DNA of 64,000 nt from an uncultured Flavonifractor sp. (GCA_947384055.1 CANDFO010000002.1:19571-83570), one strand, 5' to 3'. Counted from the stretch's first letter, positions 1-9,376 are shown. The notes: generated from the sequence alone by a model not told the origin. Numbers and translations: made by a program.

Positions 1-910
1 TCATCAGGCTGCCGTACACCCGGCCGGTCTTGCCCCGGACCAGCTCGGCCACGTCGGGGTTCTTCTTTTGGGGCATGATGGAGGAGCCGGTGGAGTAGGC
101 ATCGTCCAGCTCCACATACTTGAACTCCCAGGAGCACCACAGAATAATCTCCTCGGAAAACCGGGACAGGTGCATCATGAGGATGGAGCAGGCCGACAGG
201 AACTCAATGGCAAAATCCCGGTCGGACACCGAGTCCATGGAGTTGCCGGTGGGCCGGGCAAAGCCCAGGGCGGCGGCGGTCTGGAAGCGGTCCACCGGAT
301 AGGTGGAGGTGGCCAGAGCCCCCGCACCCAGAGGACATTCGTCCATACGCTCCAGGCAGTCCTCCAGCCTGGTCACGTCCCGCTTGAGCATATGAGCGTA
401 GGCCATCATATAGTGCCCGAAGGTGGTGGGCTGGGCCCGCTGGAGGTGGGTATAGCCGGGCATTACGGTCTCCAGGTTGGCCCGGGCCTTCTGAATCAGC
501 ACCTTCTCCAAATCCAGCACCATGCGGATGATAACCGGAATCTCTTTTTTTACAAACAGCCGGAAATCCACCGCCACCTGGTCGTTCCGGCTGCGGGCGG
601 TGTGCAGGCGCTTTCCCGTCTCCCCGATGCGCTGGGTGAGCAGGGTCTCGACGTTCATGTGGATGTCTTCATTCTCCAGGGAAAACTCCACCTGGTCCGC
701 CTCAATATCCGCCAGAATCGCTTTGAGGCCGTCAATAATTTTCTCGGCCTCGTGCTCCTCAATAATCCCCTGCCTCCCCAGCATGGCGGCATGGGCCATA
801 GACCCGGCAATATCCTCCTGATACATCCGTGCATCGAAGGAAATCGACGAGTTAAAATCGTTTACCAAGGTATCGGTTTCCTTTTGAAACCGTCCTGCCC
901 AGAGCTTCAT
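1..910 (-). CDS. argH: Argininosuccinate lyase, C-terminus beyond the window
   Basis: Splits argininosuccinate into arginine and fumarate, the last step of arginine synthesis in the cytoplasm. The 303 visible residues begin [13 protein letters not shown] and include the family segment [10 protein letters not shown] and, close to the cut, the fumarase/lyase signature [11 protein letters not shown] with the catalytic-loop serine. The family is usually about 460 residues, so roughly one third lies outside the window. The ATG at 910 follows an AAGGAGAA site. It lies 85 bases downstream of argG on the same strand, which makes an argGH operon likely. No damage is seen in the visible part. Confidence 0.96.
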   Translation of the reverse strand, partial: MKLWAGRFQKETDTLVNDFNSSISFDARMYQEDIAGSMAHAAMLGRQGIIEEHEAEKIIDGLKAILADIEADQVEFSLENEDIHMNVETLLTQRIGETGKRLHTARSRNDQVAVDFRLFVKKEIPVIIRMVLDLEKVLIQKARANLETVMPGYTHLQRAQPTTFGHYMMAYAHMLKRDVTRLEDCLERMDECPLGAGALATSTYPVDRFQTAAALGFARPTGNSMDSVSDRDFAIEFLSACSILMMHLSRFSEEIILWCSWEFKYVELDDAYSTGSSIMPQKKNPDVAELVRGKTGRVYGSLM

Positions 911-995
911 GGCTGTTTCTCCTTTTCAGACAGAAGGCGGGAGACAGGGCGGCAGACTGCCGGTTCCCGTCTGCCCCGCTGTCTCCTGCCGTTGC

Positions 996-2210
996 TTACA
1001 GTTTTCCTTGCTCCCGCAGGGCCTGCACCGTATCGGGAAGCCCCCAGAGGTTGATAAAGCCGGTGGCGTCGTTCTGGTTGTAGTCGCTCTCCTCAAAGGT
1101 CACAAGGGACTCGGAATAGAGGCTCTCCGGAGAGGTGACGCCGGAGGTGATGATATTACCCTTGTAGAGCTTGAGCGTCACCGTTCCGGTGACGTGCTTC
1201 TGGGTCTGCGCGGCAAAGGCGGACAGGGCCTCCCGCAGGGGGGTGAACCATTTGCCGTTGTAGACCAGGTCGGCAAAGTCCACCGCCAGCTTGCTCTTCA
1301 TATGGGCGGTGTCCTTGTCCACGGTGAGCATCTCCAGCACCTCATGGGCCCGGTACAGGATGGTTCCGCCGGGAGTTTCGTACACGCCCCGGTCCTTCAT
1401 GCCCACCAGCCGGTTTTCGACAATATCCAGCAGGCCGATGCCGTTTTCCCCGCCCAGCCGGTTGAGTTTGCGGATAATGTCGCTGGCCTTCATCTTCTCG
1501 CCGTCCACCGCCACGGGGACGCCCTTCTCAAAATCCAGGGTCACACACACCGCCTTGTCGGGGGCCATGGCCGGGGAGACGCCCATTTCCAGGAAGCCCG
1601 GCTTGTCATACTGGGGCTCGCTGGCGGGGTCCTCCAGGTCCAGCCCCTCGTGGGACAGATGCCAGAGATTCTTATCCTTGGAGTAGTTGGTTTCCCGGGA
1701 AATCTTCAGGGGGACGTTGTGGGCCTCGGCATAGTCGATCTCCTCGTCCCGGCCCTTGATGTCCCACTCCCGCCAGGGGGCGATAATCTTCATATCCGGG
1801 GCAAAGCGCTTGATGGCCAGCTCAAAGCGCACCTGGTCGTTGCCCTTTCCGGTGCAGCCGTGGCAGATGGCGTCGGCCCCTTCTTTTCTGGCGATTTCCA
1901 CCAGCCGCCGGGCGATGATGGGCCGCGCAAACGCGGTGCCCAGCAGATAGTCCTCGTATTTGGCGCCCATCTGCATGGAGGGAATGATTACCTCGTCCAC
2001 CATCTCGTCCACCAGGTCCTCAATGTACAGCTTGGACGCGCCGGTTTTAAGGGCCTTTTCCTCCAGCCCCTCCAGCTCGTCATTCTGCCCCACGTCGCCG
2101 GAGACGGCGATGATCTCCGGATTGTTGTAGTTCTCCTTCAGCCAGGGAATGATGATGGATGTATCCAGACCGCCGGAATAGGCGAGCACGACTTTTTTGA
2201 CCTCAGACAT
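996..2210 (-). CDS. argG: Argininosuccinate synthase
   Basis: Joins citrulline and aspartate with ATP to form argininosuccinate. The 404-residue product starts [18 protein letters not shown], where SGGLDTS (residues 12-18) is the pyrophosphate-binding loop of the N-type ATP pyrophosphatase fold; the length matches the family (about 400). The frame stays open upstream to 2363, but the ATG at 2210 is chosen because GGAGG lies 7 bases before it and homology begins there. It is followed by argH. The upstream region holds a good promoter and ArgR-like boxes, so arginine repression is likely. Confidence 0.96.
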   Translation of the reverse strand: MSEVKKVVLAYSGGLDTSIIIPWLKENYNNPEIIAVSGDVGQNDELEGLEEKALKTGASKLYIEDLVDEMVDEVIIPSMQMGAKYEDYLLGTAFARPIIARRLVEIARKEGADAICHGCTGKGNDQVRFELAIKRFAPDMKIIAPWREWDIKGRDEEIDYAEAHNVPLKISRETNYSKDKNLWHLSHEGLDLEDPASEPQYDKPGFLEMGVSPAMAPDKAVCVTLDFEKGVPVAVDGEKMKASDIIRKLNRLGGENGIGLLDIVENRLVGMKDRGVYETPGGTILYRAHEVLEMLTVDKDTAHMKSKLAVDFADLVYNGKWFTPLREALSAFAAQTQKHVTGTVTLKLYKGNIITSGVTSPESLYSESLVTFEESDYNQNDATGFINLWGLPDTVQALREQGKL

Positions 2211-2241
2211 GGTAACAACCTCCGTTTTTGATGTTGCAGAC

Positions 2242-2270
2242 AGTGTATCACGCCTCGCACGGAAATGCAA
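2242..2270 (-). promoter_or_regulatory. Sigma-A promoter of argG
   Basis: Read on the minus strand, TTGCAT (2270-2265) and TACACT (2247-2242) are separated by exactly 17 bases. The start codon is 32 bases further on. Confidence 0.7.
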
Positions 2271-2277
2271 GAGTGCA

Positions 2278-2297
2278 ATTCGCATAAATATACGAAT
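2278..2297. promoter_or_regulatory. Putative ARG box, proximal
   Basis: ATTCGCATAAATATACGAAT is a 5-bp perfect inverted repeat around an AT-rich core. It resembles the 18-bp ArgR/AhrC operator (TGAAT, AT core, ATTCA) and lies 8 bases upstream of the argG -35 hexamer. ArgR binding is inferred from the match and the gene context. Confidence 0.5.
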
Positions 2298-2330
2298 CAT
2301 CTCCGAATCTGCCGGTGCATTTTCACAAGA

Positions 2331-2362
2331 TATGAATAATATTCGATTTTTATGAATATTCA
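2331..2362. promoter_or_regulatory. Putative tandem ARG boxes, distal
   Basis: TATGAATAATATTCGA (2331-2346) and TATGAATATTCA (2351-2362) are two AT-rich dyads of the TGAAT/ATTCA type, 20 bases apart start to start. That is one ArgR hexamer spacing. With the proximal box they form a two-site arrangement as at other ArgR-controlled promoters. Confidence 0.5.
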
Positions 2363-2499
2363 CTATTCTGTGCCGTCAGCCGGACATGTGGTGGGGCGGA
2401 TGGAACCCGCCGGCCCGCCCTGCCGCCGGGCCCGGTTTTTTCCGGGGGGCACCGGTCCTCCGGCCGGGTGAAAAATCCCCTGCCCGCCGGAACCGCGCC

Positions 2500-2529
2500 T
2501 TGACACGGCTGGGGCACATCAGGTAAAAT
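2500..2529 (+). promoter_or_regulatory. Sigma-A promoter of psuK-psuG
   Basis: TTGACA (2500-2505) and TAAAAT (2524-2529) with an 18-base spacer, 67 bases before the psuK start. It is divergent from the argG promoter. Confidence 0.65.
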
Positions 2530-2595
2530 ATCAGCAGATGGCCGGGGCCTGTGCGCCCTGCGCCGAATGCGCCGGCCTTGATTGGAGGGAGGGCC

Positions 2596-3690
2596 ATGAA
2601 CCAGCGGGAACGGCAAATTCTCAACTGGATTGAGGAGAATCCCATGATCTCCCAGCGGGAGCTGGCAGACAGGGCGGGCATCACCCGCTCCTCCGTCGCC
2701 GCCTGCATTTCCAGCCTCATGCGGCAGGGCCACATTGCCGGAAAGGGCTATATCATCCGCACCGCCCCCTACGCGGTGGTGGTGGGCGGCGTCAATCTGG
2801 ACATCGGCGGGCGGCCCGCCGGGGAGCTGGTGGCCGCCGACTCCAATCCCGGACAGGTACGCATGAGTCTGGGGGGTGTGGGCCGGAACATCGCCCACAA
2901 CCTGGCCCTGCTGGATGTGGATGTACGCCTGCTCACCGCCTTCGGGGACGACCTCAACGCCCAGCGCATCGCCGCCAGCTGCGGAGAGCTGGGCATTGAC
3001 ATCAGCCAGTGCCTGACCGTCCCCGGCGGGGCCACGTCCACGTACCTGTTCATCGCCGACCGGACGGGGGATATGGCCCTGGCGGTCAGCGACATGGAGA
3101 TCTACCGGCATGTGACGCCGGCGTTCCTGTCCAGCCGGGACAAGCTTCTGCAAAACGCCCAGCTGGTGGTGACAGACACCAATATTCCATCGCAGTCCAT
3201 CCGCTGGCTGGCGGAAAACCTCTCTTTGCCCATTTTCGCCGACCCCGTCTCCACGGCCAAGGCCGAAAAGCTCCGTCCGGTTCTGGGCATGCTTCACACC
3301 CTCAAGCCCAACCGTCTGGAGGCGGAGCTCCTCTCCGGCGTGCCCATCACCGGTCCGGAGACCCTCCGCCATGCGGCGGACGTCCTTCTGGACACCGGCC
3401 TGCGGCGGGTGTTTATCAGTCTGGGCGGGGACGGCGTCTTTGCCGCCGACCACAGCGGCAGCTGTCACGTGCCCTGCTGTCCGGGGACCATGGTCAACAC
3501 CACCGGGTGCGGGGACGCGGGTATGGCGGCCATCGCCTGGGCCTATCTGGAGGGGCTGGATCTGGAGGACACCGCCCGGGCTGCCATGGCCGCCGGGTCC
3601 ATTGCCATGGAGAGCGGGGAGACCATCAGCCCCTCCATGAGCGTCCGCCATTTGACGGCCAGGGCGGGCCTGTCCCCCCGGCGGATATGA
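2596..3690 (+). CDS. psuK: PfkB-family pseudouridine kinase with N-terminal HTH
   Basis: Probably phosphorylates pseudouridine to pseudouridine 5'-phosphate. Residues 1-52 form a winged helix-turn-helix (QRELADRAGITRSSVAACISS), and the rest is a ribokinase/PfkB fold. The anion-hole motif NTTGCGD at about 301-307 keeps the catalytic aspartate. The 364-residue length suits HTH-fused PsuK proteins. ATG 2596 is preferred over an earlier in-frame start at 2551 because GGAGGGA lies just upstream. The next gene is psuG, which fixes the substrate as pseudouridine rather than a generic sugar. The HTH may make the kinase its own regulator (inference). Confidence 0.88.
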   Translation: MNQRERQILNWIEENPMISQRELADRAGITRSSVAACISSLMRQGHIAGKGYIIRTAPYAVVVGGVNLDIGGRPAGELVAADSNPGQVRMSLGGVGRNIAHNLALLDVDVRLLTAFGDDLNAQRIAASCGELGIDISQCLTVPGGATSTYLFIADRTGDMALAVSDMEIYRHVTPAFLSSRDKLLQNAQLVVTDTNIPSQSIRWLAENLSLPIFADPVSTAKAEKLRPVLGMLHTLKPNRLEAELLSGVPITGPETLRHAADVLLDTGLRRVFISLGGDGVFAADHSGSCHVPCCPGTMVNTTGCGDAGMAAIAWAYLEGLDLEDTARAAMAAGSIAMESGETISPSMSVRHLTARAGLSPRRI

Positions 3691-3762
3691 ACAGACGCGG
3701 GGAACCGCTGATGAAATCTTCACGCACGCCGTCAACCGATTGAAACAATGGAGGGAATGACA

Positions 3763-4683
3763 TTGAAGCTGAACAAGTATCTGGACGTCGCGCCGGAGGT
3801 GGCCGAGGCCGTCCAAAACCACAGGCCCGTGGTGGCCCTGGAGTCCACCATCATCTCCCACGGCATGCCCTACCCCCAGAATGTGGAGACCGCCCTGAAG
3901 GTGGAGGAGATTATCCGGGACTGCGGAGCGACGCCCGCCACCATCGCCATTCTGGGCGGGCGTCTCAAGGCGGGGCTGAGTCCGGAAGAGATTGAATATC
4001 TGGGCAGGAAGGGCCAGGCGGTGGCCAAGGCCAGCCGCCGGGATCTGGCGGTGCTGGTATCCCGGGGCGGCGACGGCGCCACCACCGTCACTACCACCAT
4101 GATCATCGCCCATATGGCGGGCATCCAGATTTTTGCCACCGGAGGCATTGGCGGCGTCCACCGGGGAGCGGAGACCTCCATGGACATCTCCGCCGACCTG
4201 GAGGAGCTGGGCACCACCCCCGTGATGGTGGTGTGCGCCGGGGCCAAATCCATTCTGGACCTGGGGCTGACGCTGGAGTACCTGGAGACCCGCGGCGTAC
4301 CGGTGGTCGGCTACGGCACCGAGGAGCTGCCCGCGTTCTACACCCGGAAGAGCGGCTTCCAGGTGGACTACCGCATGGATACGCCGGCAGAGCTGGCCGC
4401 CGCCTTCCACACCGCCCGGGAGCTGGGGCTGCGGGGCGGAATGCTGGTGGCAAATCCCATCCCCGAGGAATACGCTATGGACCACCAGGTGATCAACAAG
4501 GCCATCGACCAGGCCGTGGCCGAGGCCGGGGCCCAGGGTATCCACGGAAAAGCCGTCACCCCCTTCCTGCTGGCCCGGGTGAAGGACCTCACCGGGGGCG
4601 ACAGCCTGGAGTCCAATATCCAGCTGGTGTTCCACAATGCCCGGTTAGCGGCCCGGACCGCCGTGGAGCTGTGCCGCCTGTGA
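3763..4683 (+). CDS. psuG: Pseudouridine-5'-phosphate glycosidase
   Basis: Cleaves the C-C glycosidic bond of pseudouridine 5'-phosphate to uracil and ribose 5-phosphate. The family block VALESTIISHGMPYPQN near the start carries the conserved glutamate. GGIGGVHRGAE and TRKSGF further on are also typical. Start choice: GGAGG (3750-3754) is 8 bases from TTG 3763, only 2 from ATG 3757 and downstream of ATG 3748, so TTG 3763 is preferred (306 residues). It lies 72 bases after psuK, most likely in the same transcript. Length and motifs are normal. Confidence 0.92.
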   Translation: MKLNKYLDVAPEVAEAVQNHRPVVALESTIISHGMPYPQNVETALKVEEIIRDCGATPATIAILGGRLKAGLSPEEIEYLGRKGQAVAKASRRDLAVLVSRGGDGATTVTTTMIIAHMAGIQIFATGGIGGVHRGAETSMDISADLEELGTTPVMVVCAGAKSILDLGLTLEYLETRGVPVVGYGTEELPAFYTRKSGFQVDYRMDTPAELAAAFHTARELGLRGGMLVANPIPEEYAMDHQVINKAIDQAVAEAGAQGIHGKAVTPFLLARVKDLTGGDSLESNIQLVFHNARLAARTAVELCRL

Positions 4684-4726
4684 CCCCCGCGCCTTGACTG
4701 AGCGAAAAACCAGATTCCTGCCTATC

Positions 4727-4750
4727 GCACGGGCGGCCATCCGCCCGTGC
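4727..4750 (+). terminator. Strong hairpin after psuG, without a T-run
   Basis: GCACGGGCGG-CCAT-CCGCCCGTGC is a perfect 10-bp stem 43 bases after psuG. No T-run follows on either strand, so it may be a stabilising or pausing hairpin rather than an intrinsic terminator. Confidence 0.4.
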
Positions 4751-4854
4751 GGATGCCGCAGGGCCGGGAAAACGGCCGGAGCCCGCAGGAGGGAATCCTT
4801 TCCGCGCTCCGGTTCCCCTGCCCGCTCCGGCGGCAGGCTGTTTCGGGTGATATT

Positions 4855-5073
4855 ATGTATTTTCGCCGGATTGCCGATATGCGCGTTGACAGTGACCGCA
4901 CACAGAAGGTGGTGGCGGATTATCTGCATATGAACACAGACGTCTACCGCCGTTATGAGCGGGGCGACCGGGAAATCCCGGTCTGGGCGGTCCTCCAGCT
5001 GGCCGACCTCTACCAGACCAGCACCGACTACCTTCTGGGCCGCACCGACAACCCCTCCCTTCCCCGGCGCTAG
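4855..5073 (+). CDS. Small XRE-family DNA-binding protein
   Basis: A 72-residue Cro/C1-type helix-turn-helix protein made of little but the DNA-binding domain. The helices VVADYLHMNTDVYRRYERG and PVWAVLQLADLYQTSTDYLLG match the XRE pattern, including the YERG recognition turn and the DYLLG end. The frame is open upstream to 4747, but ATG 4855 gives the domain boundary expected for this class. The stop is 2 bases before comEC, so the two are probably co-transcribed. The target is unknown. Confidence 0.8.
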   Translation: MYFRRIADMRVDSDRTQKVVADYLHMNTDVYRRYERGDREIPVWAVLQLADLYQTSTDYLLGRTDNPSLPRR

Positions 5074-5075
5074 TC

Positions 5076-7370
5076 ATGCGGAAGCTGGTCTGTTTTGCCG
5101 CCCCCTTCGCGGCGGCGGTTTTTCTGGCCGTCCATTTGCTGCCGGAGGCCTTCTGGCTGCCCGCAGGGGGCGCGTGCGCCCTGCTGTCTCTGCCGGGCCT
5201 GCCGCTGAAGGGCCGGCGGCGCCTGAGCTGGATGCTGGCCGTCTTCGGACTGGCCGCCGGACTGTGCTGGAGCGGGCTCTACCGCTGTATCTTCCATGCC
5301 TCCGCCAGGACCCTGGACGGGACGGAGCAGCTCATCACCGCCGCCGTCACCGGCTGGCCCCGGGAGACCGCCTACGGCTGCCAGGCGGCGGTCCGGCTGT
5401 ATCCGGAGGAGGGACTGCCGGTCAACGCCCTGCTCTACCTGGACCCCCTGGAGGACGGCTCCCTGCCGGAGCTGCGGCCGGGGGACCGGCTGTGGGTTTC
5501 GGCCCGCTTCCGTCTGGCGGACACCGCCGCCGGTGCGGACAGCGACTATTACTATTCCCGGGACATCCAGCTGATTGCCTATGGGGACGCGGCGGAAATC
5601 CGGCGTCCGGACCGGGTCCCGTTCCGATACTGGCCCGCCTGGGTGTCCCGGGCCCTGCAGGAGAGTGTGGTCCGCTGTTTTCCGGAGGATACCGCGCCGC
5701 TGGTGGTTGCCCTGCTCACCGGGGACAAATCTTCCCTGCCCGGCGGTCTCTACTCCGCCCTGCGGCGGACCGGCGCGGCCCATGTGGTGGCGGTCTCCGG
5801 CATGCACCTCTCCTTTCTGATGCAGATGCTGTCCGCTCTGCCCGGCGGCAGACGCCGGGGGCGGGCGCTCCTGGGTGTGGGTGTGCTCTTTTTCTTCGCG
5901 GCGGCGGCCGGAAACACCCCGTCGGTGCTGCGGGCGGCCTTTATGCACGCCATGATGCTCCTGGCTCCTCTGGCCGACCGGGAGGAGGACCACCTCACCT
6001 CGCTGGCGGCAGTTCTCATGCTCCTGCTGATTCAGAACCCCTATGCCGCCGCCAGCGTCTCTCTCCAGCTGTCGTTCGCCGCCGTAGCGGGGATTTATCT
6101 GTTTGCCGCTCCCCTCCACCGCCGCTGGATGGAGCGTGTCCCCGGCGGGACAGCGCCCTGGAGCCGGGCGGCCCGCGCCGCGGCCTGGTGGCTGACGGGC
6201 ATCGTGGCCACCACCGTCGGGGCAGCGGCATTTACTACCCCTCTGTCGGCTTATCACTTTCATACGGTCTCTCTGGTCTCCCCCCTGACCAATTTGCTGG
6301 TGCTGGGGCCCCTCACCCTCATCTTTCAGTCCGGGCTGGCGCTGGCTCTGGCCGGACTGCTCCTGCCCGGTCCGGCCGGTGTTCTGGCCGTCCTGCCCGC
6401 TCTGCTGGCGCGCTGGGTCCGGTGGGTGGTCACGGCGCTGGCCCGTCTGCCCTTTGCGGCGGTGGGGACGGGTTCTCTGTATCTGCGGCTGTGGCTGCTG
6501 CTGGCATATGCGGCGCTGGCCCTTTGGCTGCTGGGCCGCGGACCGAGACAGCGAATGTGGCTCCCCGCCGGGGCCTGCGCCCTGTGCCTGTGCGCGGCGG
6601 TGGCCTTTCAGACTGCGGCCCGGACGGGCGGGGCCCTCACCGTCACCGTGCTGGACGTGGGGCAGGGCCTCTCCGCCGCTTTTTACGCCGGCGGGCACGG
6701 GGCTTTGGTGGACTGCGGCGGCACCGGGCGGGAGAATCCCGGCGACCGGGCTGCGGATTATCTCCAGTCCCTGGGCCTCACAGAGCTGGATATGCTGATT
6801 CTGACCCACTACCATGCCGACCATGCCGGCGGAGTTCCCCGGCTGCTGGAGCGGCTGGCGGTCAGACGGCTGATTCTCCCCGATGTGACGCCGGAAGAGC
6901 CCCTGCGGTTGGAGATTGAGGCCGCGGCCGCGGCCCATGGCGCGGATATTCTGTGGGTGGACCGGGACCTGGAGCTGCCCCTGGGGGACGCCCGTCTGCG
7001 GATTTACGCCCCGTTGGGGGCCGGGAGCGCCAATGAGGAGGGACTGTCGGTACTGTGCAGCAGCGGGGAATTTGACGTGCTGCTCACCGGGGACATGGAT
7101 TCGTCCATTGAGCGCCGCCTAGTCAAATACGGGGAGCTGCCTGACATTAAGCTGTTGGTGGCGGGCCACCACGGGTCCAAATACGCCTCCTCCCAGGAGC
7201 TGCTGCTGGCCGCGCAGCCGGAGTACGCGGTAATCTCCGTGGGCTATAACCGCTACGGACACCCCGCGCCGGAGGCCCTGGAGCGGCTGGCCGCCGCCGG
7301 GTGTGAGCTCTACCGCACCGACTGGATGGGCTCCGTGACCTTCATCGCCGCAGCGCAGCCGGCCTCATAA
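5076..7370 (+). CDS. comEC: ComEC/Rec2 DNA-uptake channel
   Basis: Inner-membrane channel thought to carry single-stranded DNA into the cell in natural transformation. The 764 residues run in family order: N-terminal membrane segments and OB-like region; the competence core with several membrane helices (about 200-500; VVAVSGMHLSFL is the conserved entry); then a C-terminal metallo-beta-lactamase domain with HYHADH at about 578-583 and AGHHGS near 690. The nuclease motif is intact. It follows the small XRE gene by 2 bases and is followed by holA. The ATG at 5076 lacks a strong SD, consistent with translational coupling. Confidence 0.93.
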   Translation: MRKLVCFAAPFAAAVFLAVHLLPEAFWLPAGGACALLSLPGLPLKGRRRLSWMLAVFGLAAGLCWSGLYRCIFHASARTLDGTEQLITAAVTGWPRETAYGCQAAVRLYPEEGLPVNALLYLDPLEDGSLPELRPGDRLWVSARFRLADTAAGADSDYYYSRDIQLIAYGDAAEIRRPDRVPFRYWPAWVSRALQESVVRCFPEDTAPLVVALLTGDKSSLPGGLYSALRRTGAAHVVAVSGMHLSFLMQMLSALPGGRRRGRALLGVGVLFFFAAAAGNTPSVLRAAFMHAMMLLAPLADREEDHLTSLAAVLMLLLIQNPYAAASVSLQLSFAAVAGIYLFAAPLHRRWMERVPGGTAPWSRAARAAAWWLTGIVATTVGAAAFTTPLSAYHFHTVSLVSPLTNLLVLGPLTLIFQSGLALALAGLLLPGPAGVLAVLPALLARWVRWVVTALARLPFAAVGTGSLYLRLWLLLAYAALALWLLGRGPRQRMWLPAGACALCLCAAVAFQTAARTGGALTVTVLDVGQGLSAAFYAGGHGALVDCGGTGRENPGDRAADYLQSLGLTELDMLILTHYHADHAGGVPRLLERLAVRRLILPDVTPEEPLRLEIEAAAAAHGADILWVDRDLELPLGDARLRIYAPLGAGSANEEGLSVLCSSGEFDVLLTGDMDSSIERRLVKYGELPDIKLLVAGHHGSKYASSQELLLAAQPEYAVISVGYNRYGHPAPEALERLAAAGCELYRTDWMGSVTFIAAAQPAS

Positions 7371-7394
7371 ACCCATTGAGAGGGAGAATGTGCC

Positions 7395-8429
7395 ATGCCG
7401 CCCAAAGGAAAAACTGACGCCGCCTATCAGAAGCTGAAGCAGGACATCCGGGAGAACACCCTGGGCTCTCTCTATGTCTTTCACGGGGAAGAGGCCTATC
7501 TGCGGGACTACTACCTGGGGGAGATGAAAAAAAAGCTTCTCCCCGCCGGCATGGAGGAATTCAACCTGCACACCATGGACGGCCGGAGCTTTGACGGAAA
7601 GGTCCTGGCCCAGCTGGTGGACTGCCTGCCCATGATGAGCCGGCGGACTATGGTGGTGGTCAGCGATTACGACCTGTTCAAGGGAGACAAGGAAGCGCTG
7701 ACCGCCATTCTCAGCGACCTGCCCGACTATGTCTGTCTGGTCTTTGTCTACGACCTCATCCCCTATAAGGCCGACGCCCGCACCAAGCTGGCGGGCGTAC
7801 TGAAGGAAAAAGGCAGCGTCGTAGCCTTCAACCGCCAGGCACAGGGGGACCTGACCGACTGGATCGCCCGCCGGTTCCGGGCGCTGGACCACGATATCAG
7901 CACGGAGGACGCCAAATACCTGATCTTCCTGTGTGGGGACCTGATGAATACCCTGGTCTCCGAAATCGGGAAAATCGGCTCCTATGCCGGGGACCGCCGC
8001 GTCACCCGCCGGGACATCGACGCGGTGGCCACCCCCCAGCTGGACGCGGTGGTCTTTCAGATGACCGACGCCATCGCCGCCGGCAATTTCGACCGGGCAG
8101 CGGGGGTGCTGGGGGACCTGTTCCACATGCAGGAGGCCCCCATTAAGCTCTTGTCCGTGCTGGGGCGGCAGCTCCGGCAGCTCTATTCCGCGCGGCTGGC
8201 CATTGACCGCGGCAAAAACGCCGCCTATCTGATGGAGCTGTGGGGCCTGCGCTCCGCCTACCCTGCGGAGCGGCTGATGCAGTCGGCCCGGCGCTTCTCC
8301 CTGGCCTGGTGCCGCCGGGCGGTGATCCGCTGCGCAGAGACCGACCTGACCATGAAATCCACCGGGACCTCCGGTGAAGAGCTGCTCACCGGCCTGCTTA
8401 TGGAGCTGGCGGTCAGACGGGGGGCGTAG
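7395..8429 (+). CDS. holA: DNA polymerase III delta subunit
   Basis: Clamp-loader subunit that opens the sliding clamp. The 344-residue protein shows the family pattern: an N-terminal AAA-like fold without a working P-loop (YVFHGEEAYLRDYYLG), the central VVAFNRQAQGDLTDWI...RRF region, and the C-terminal helical collar domain. AGAGGGAGAATG precedes ATG 7395. holA directly after comEC is a very common Firmicutes order. Confidence 0.93.
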   Translation: MPPKGKTDAAYQKLKQDIRENTLGSLYVFHGEEAYLRDYYLGEMKKKLLPAGMEEFNLHTMDGRSFDGKVLAQLVDCLPMMSRRTMVVVSDYDLFKGDKEALTAILSDLPDYVCLVFVYDLIPYKADARTKLAGVLKEKGSVVAFNRQAQGDLTDWIARRFRALDHDISTEDAKYLIFLCGDLMNTLVSEIGKIGSYAGDRRVTRRDIDAVATPQLDAVVFQMTDAIAAGNFDRAAGVLGDLFHMQEAPIKLLSVLGRQLRQLYSARLAIDRGKNAAYLMELWGLRSAYPAERLMQSARRFSLAWCRRAVIRCAETDLTMKSTGTSGEELLTGLLMELAVRRGA

Positions 8430-8432
8430 ACG

Positions 8433-9023
8433 GTGCTGAAAATCCGGGAAGCTCTGGCGGTAGAAGGCCGCTATGATAAAAATACCCTGTCCCAGCTGGT
8501 GGATACGGTAATCGTCACCACCGGCGGCTTCCGCATCTTCAAAGACCGGGCGCAGCTGGCCCTCCTGCGGCGGCTGGCGGCGGAACGGGGCCTGATCATC
8601 CTCACCGACTCCGACGGGGCGGGCTTTGTAATCCGAAACTACCTGAAGGGCGCGCTTCCGCCGGAGCAGGTAAAGCACGCCTATATCCCTGACCTGCCCG
8701 GCAAAGAGCGCCGCAAACGCGCGCCCGGAAAGGAGGGCAAGCTGGGGGTGGAGGGGATGCGCCCTCAGGTGCTGGAGGAGGCCCTCCGCCGGGCGGGGGC
8801 TTCTTTTCTGTCCGACGGGGCCGCCGCTACGCCCGCCCGCCCCGTCACCAAGGGGGACCTCTTTGCCCTGGGGCTGTCCGGCGGCCCGGGAGCGGCGGAG
8901 CGGCGGAGACGGCTGCTGCAAAAGCTGGAGCTGCCGGAGCATATGAGTGCCAACGCCCTGCTGGAGGTGCTCAACGCCGTCTCGTCCTATGACCGTCTGG
9001 CGGAGGCGGTCCGGGAACTCTGA
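8433..9023 (+). CDS. RNase M5-like Toprim protein (DUF4093)
   Basis: Toprim protein of the ribonuclease M5 group, which in Bacillus matures 5S rRNA. The catalytic glutamate is in VEGRYD (E11) and the DxD metal motif in TDSDGAG (D59, D61). The C-terminal half, from about residue 100, looks like the DUF4093 extension of RNase M5. Length is 196 residues. It starts with GTG at 8433, 3 bases after the holA stop, so it is coupled to holA. RnmV function is likely, but other small Toprim nucleases are possible. Confidence 0.75.
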   Translation: MLKIREALAVEGRYDKNTLSQLVDTVIVTTGGFRIFKDRAQLALLRRLAAERGLIILTDSDGAGFVIRNYLKGALPPEQVKHAYIPDLPGKERRKRAPGKEGKLGVEGMRPQVLEEALRRAGASFLSDGAAATPARPVTKGDLFALGLSGGPGAAERRRRLLQKLELPEHMSANALLEVLNAVSSYDRLAEAVREL

Positions 9024-9145
9024 GGAGCGGCCGCGCGAATCTGCACGCCTCCTTCCAAACGCATTTGCAGGACAGGCCCCGGAAACCGTACATCTTCCGG
9101 CAGACACGGACCGGCAGAAAAATCTTTTGTCCCGCAAAGCAAAAA

Positions 9146-9171
9146 CCTTGCAGCCCTGACAGGCTGCAAGG
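9146..9171 (-). terminator. Left hairpin flanking repeat copy 1; minus-strand terminator
   Basis: CCTTGCAGCC-CTGACA-GGCTGCAAGG, followed on the minus strand by TTTTTGC. It would end the ABC export operon after RNA polymerase has crossed the repeat. Confidence 0.6.
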
Positions 9172-9376
9172 TCAGACTATCGAAAAACTTCCCCCGCGGG
9201 AAAGCCTCGCAGAGTTTTGCCGCCCGGAGGCGGCAAAATAAAGTCAACATCGGTCATTTTCGGGGACATGCGCCTCGAAAATGGCACATCTCAGCCTGCA
9301 AGTGTGCCCAAAAGGTGCGCGCAGCAGGCCGCATCCCGTTTGTCGAAAAAGGCCTCCGGCCTTTTTCGACAGGCTC
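9172..9376 (+). mobile_element. 205-bp MITE-like repeat, copy 1
   Basis: The element starts TCAGACTATCGAAAAA and ends TTTTTCGACAGGCTC, so its ends are imperfect inverted repeats. Inside are TTTTGCCGCC/GGCGGCAAAA and CATTTTCG/CGAAAATG hairpins. The right end is itself a perfect 14-bp stem (TGTCGAAAAAGGCC, loop TCC). It has no coding potential. It lies between convergent operons and is bracketed by two copies of the same terminator hairpin, with loops in opposite orientation (CTGACA on the left, TGTCAG on the right). The T-runs lie on the outer sides, as if one bidirectional terminator had been split. By eye it is about 90% identical to the copies at 20282 and 50143. Confidence 0.8.

Noticed and set aside
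2350..4635. Long minus-strand open frame (761 codons) opposite psuK and psuG
   Set aside because: Antisense shadow in GC-rich DNA: no SD, His/Gly/Gln-rich nonsense composition, and both plus-strand genes are clear homologues.
4955..6938. Open frames of over 600 codons on both strands across comEC
   Set aside because: Arg/Gly/Pro-rich shadows of the comEC frame, which carries the HxHxDH nuclease motif.
9172..9376. Repeat copy 1 considered as a CRISPR unit or as an IS remnant with coding capacity
   Set aside because: No direct-repeat/spacer periodicity and no open frame; the structure is a single unit with inverted termini.
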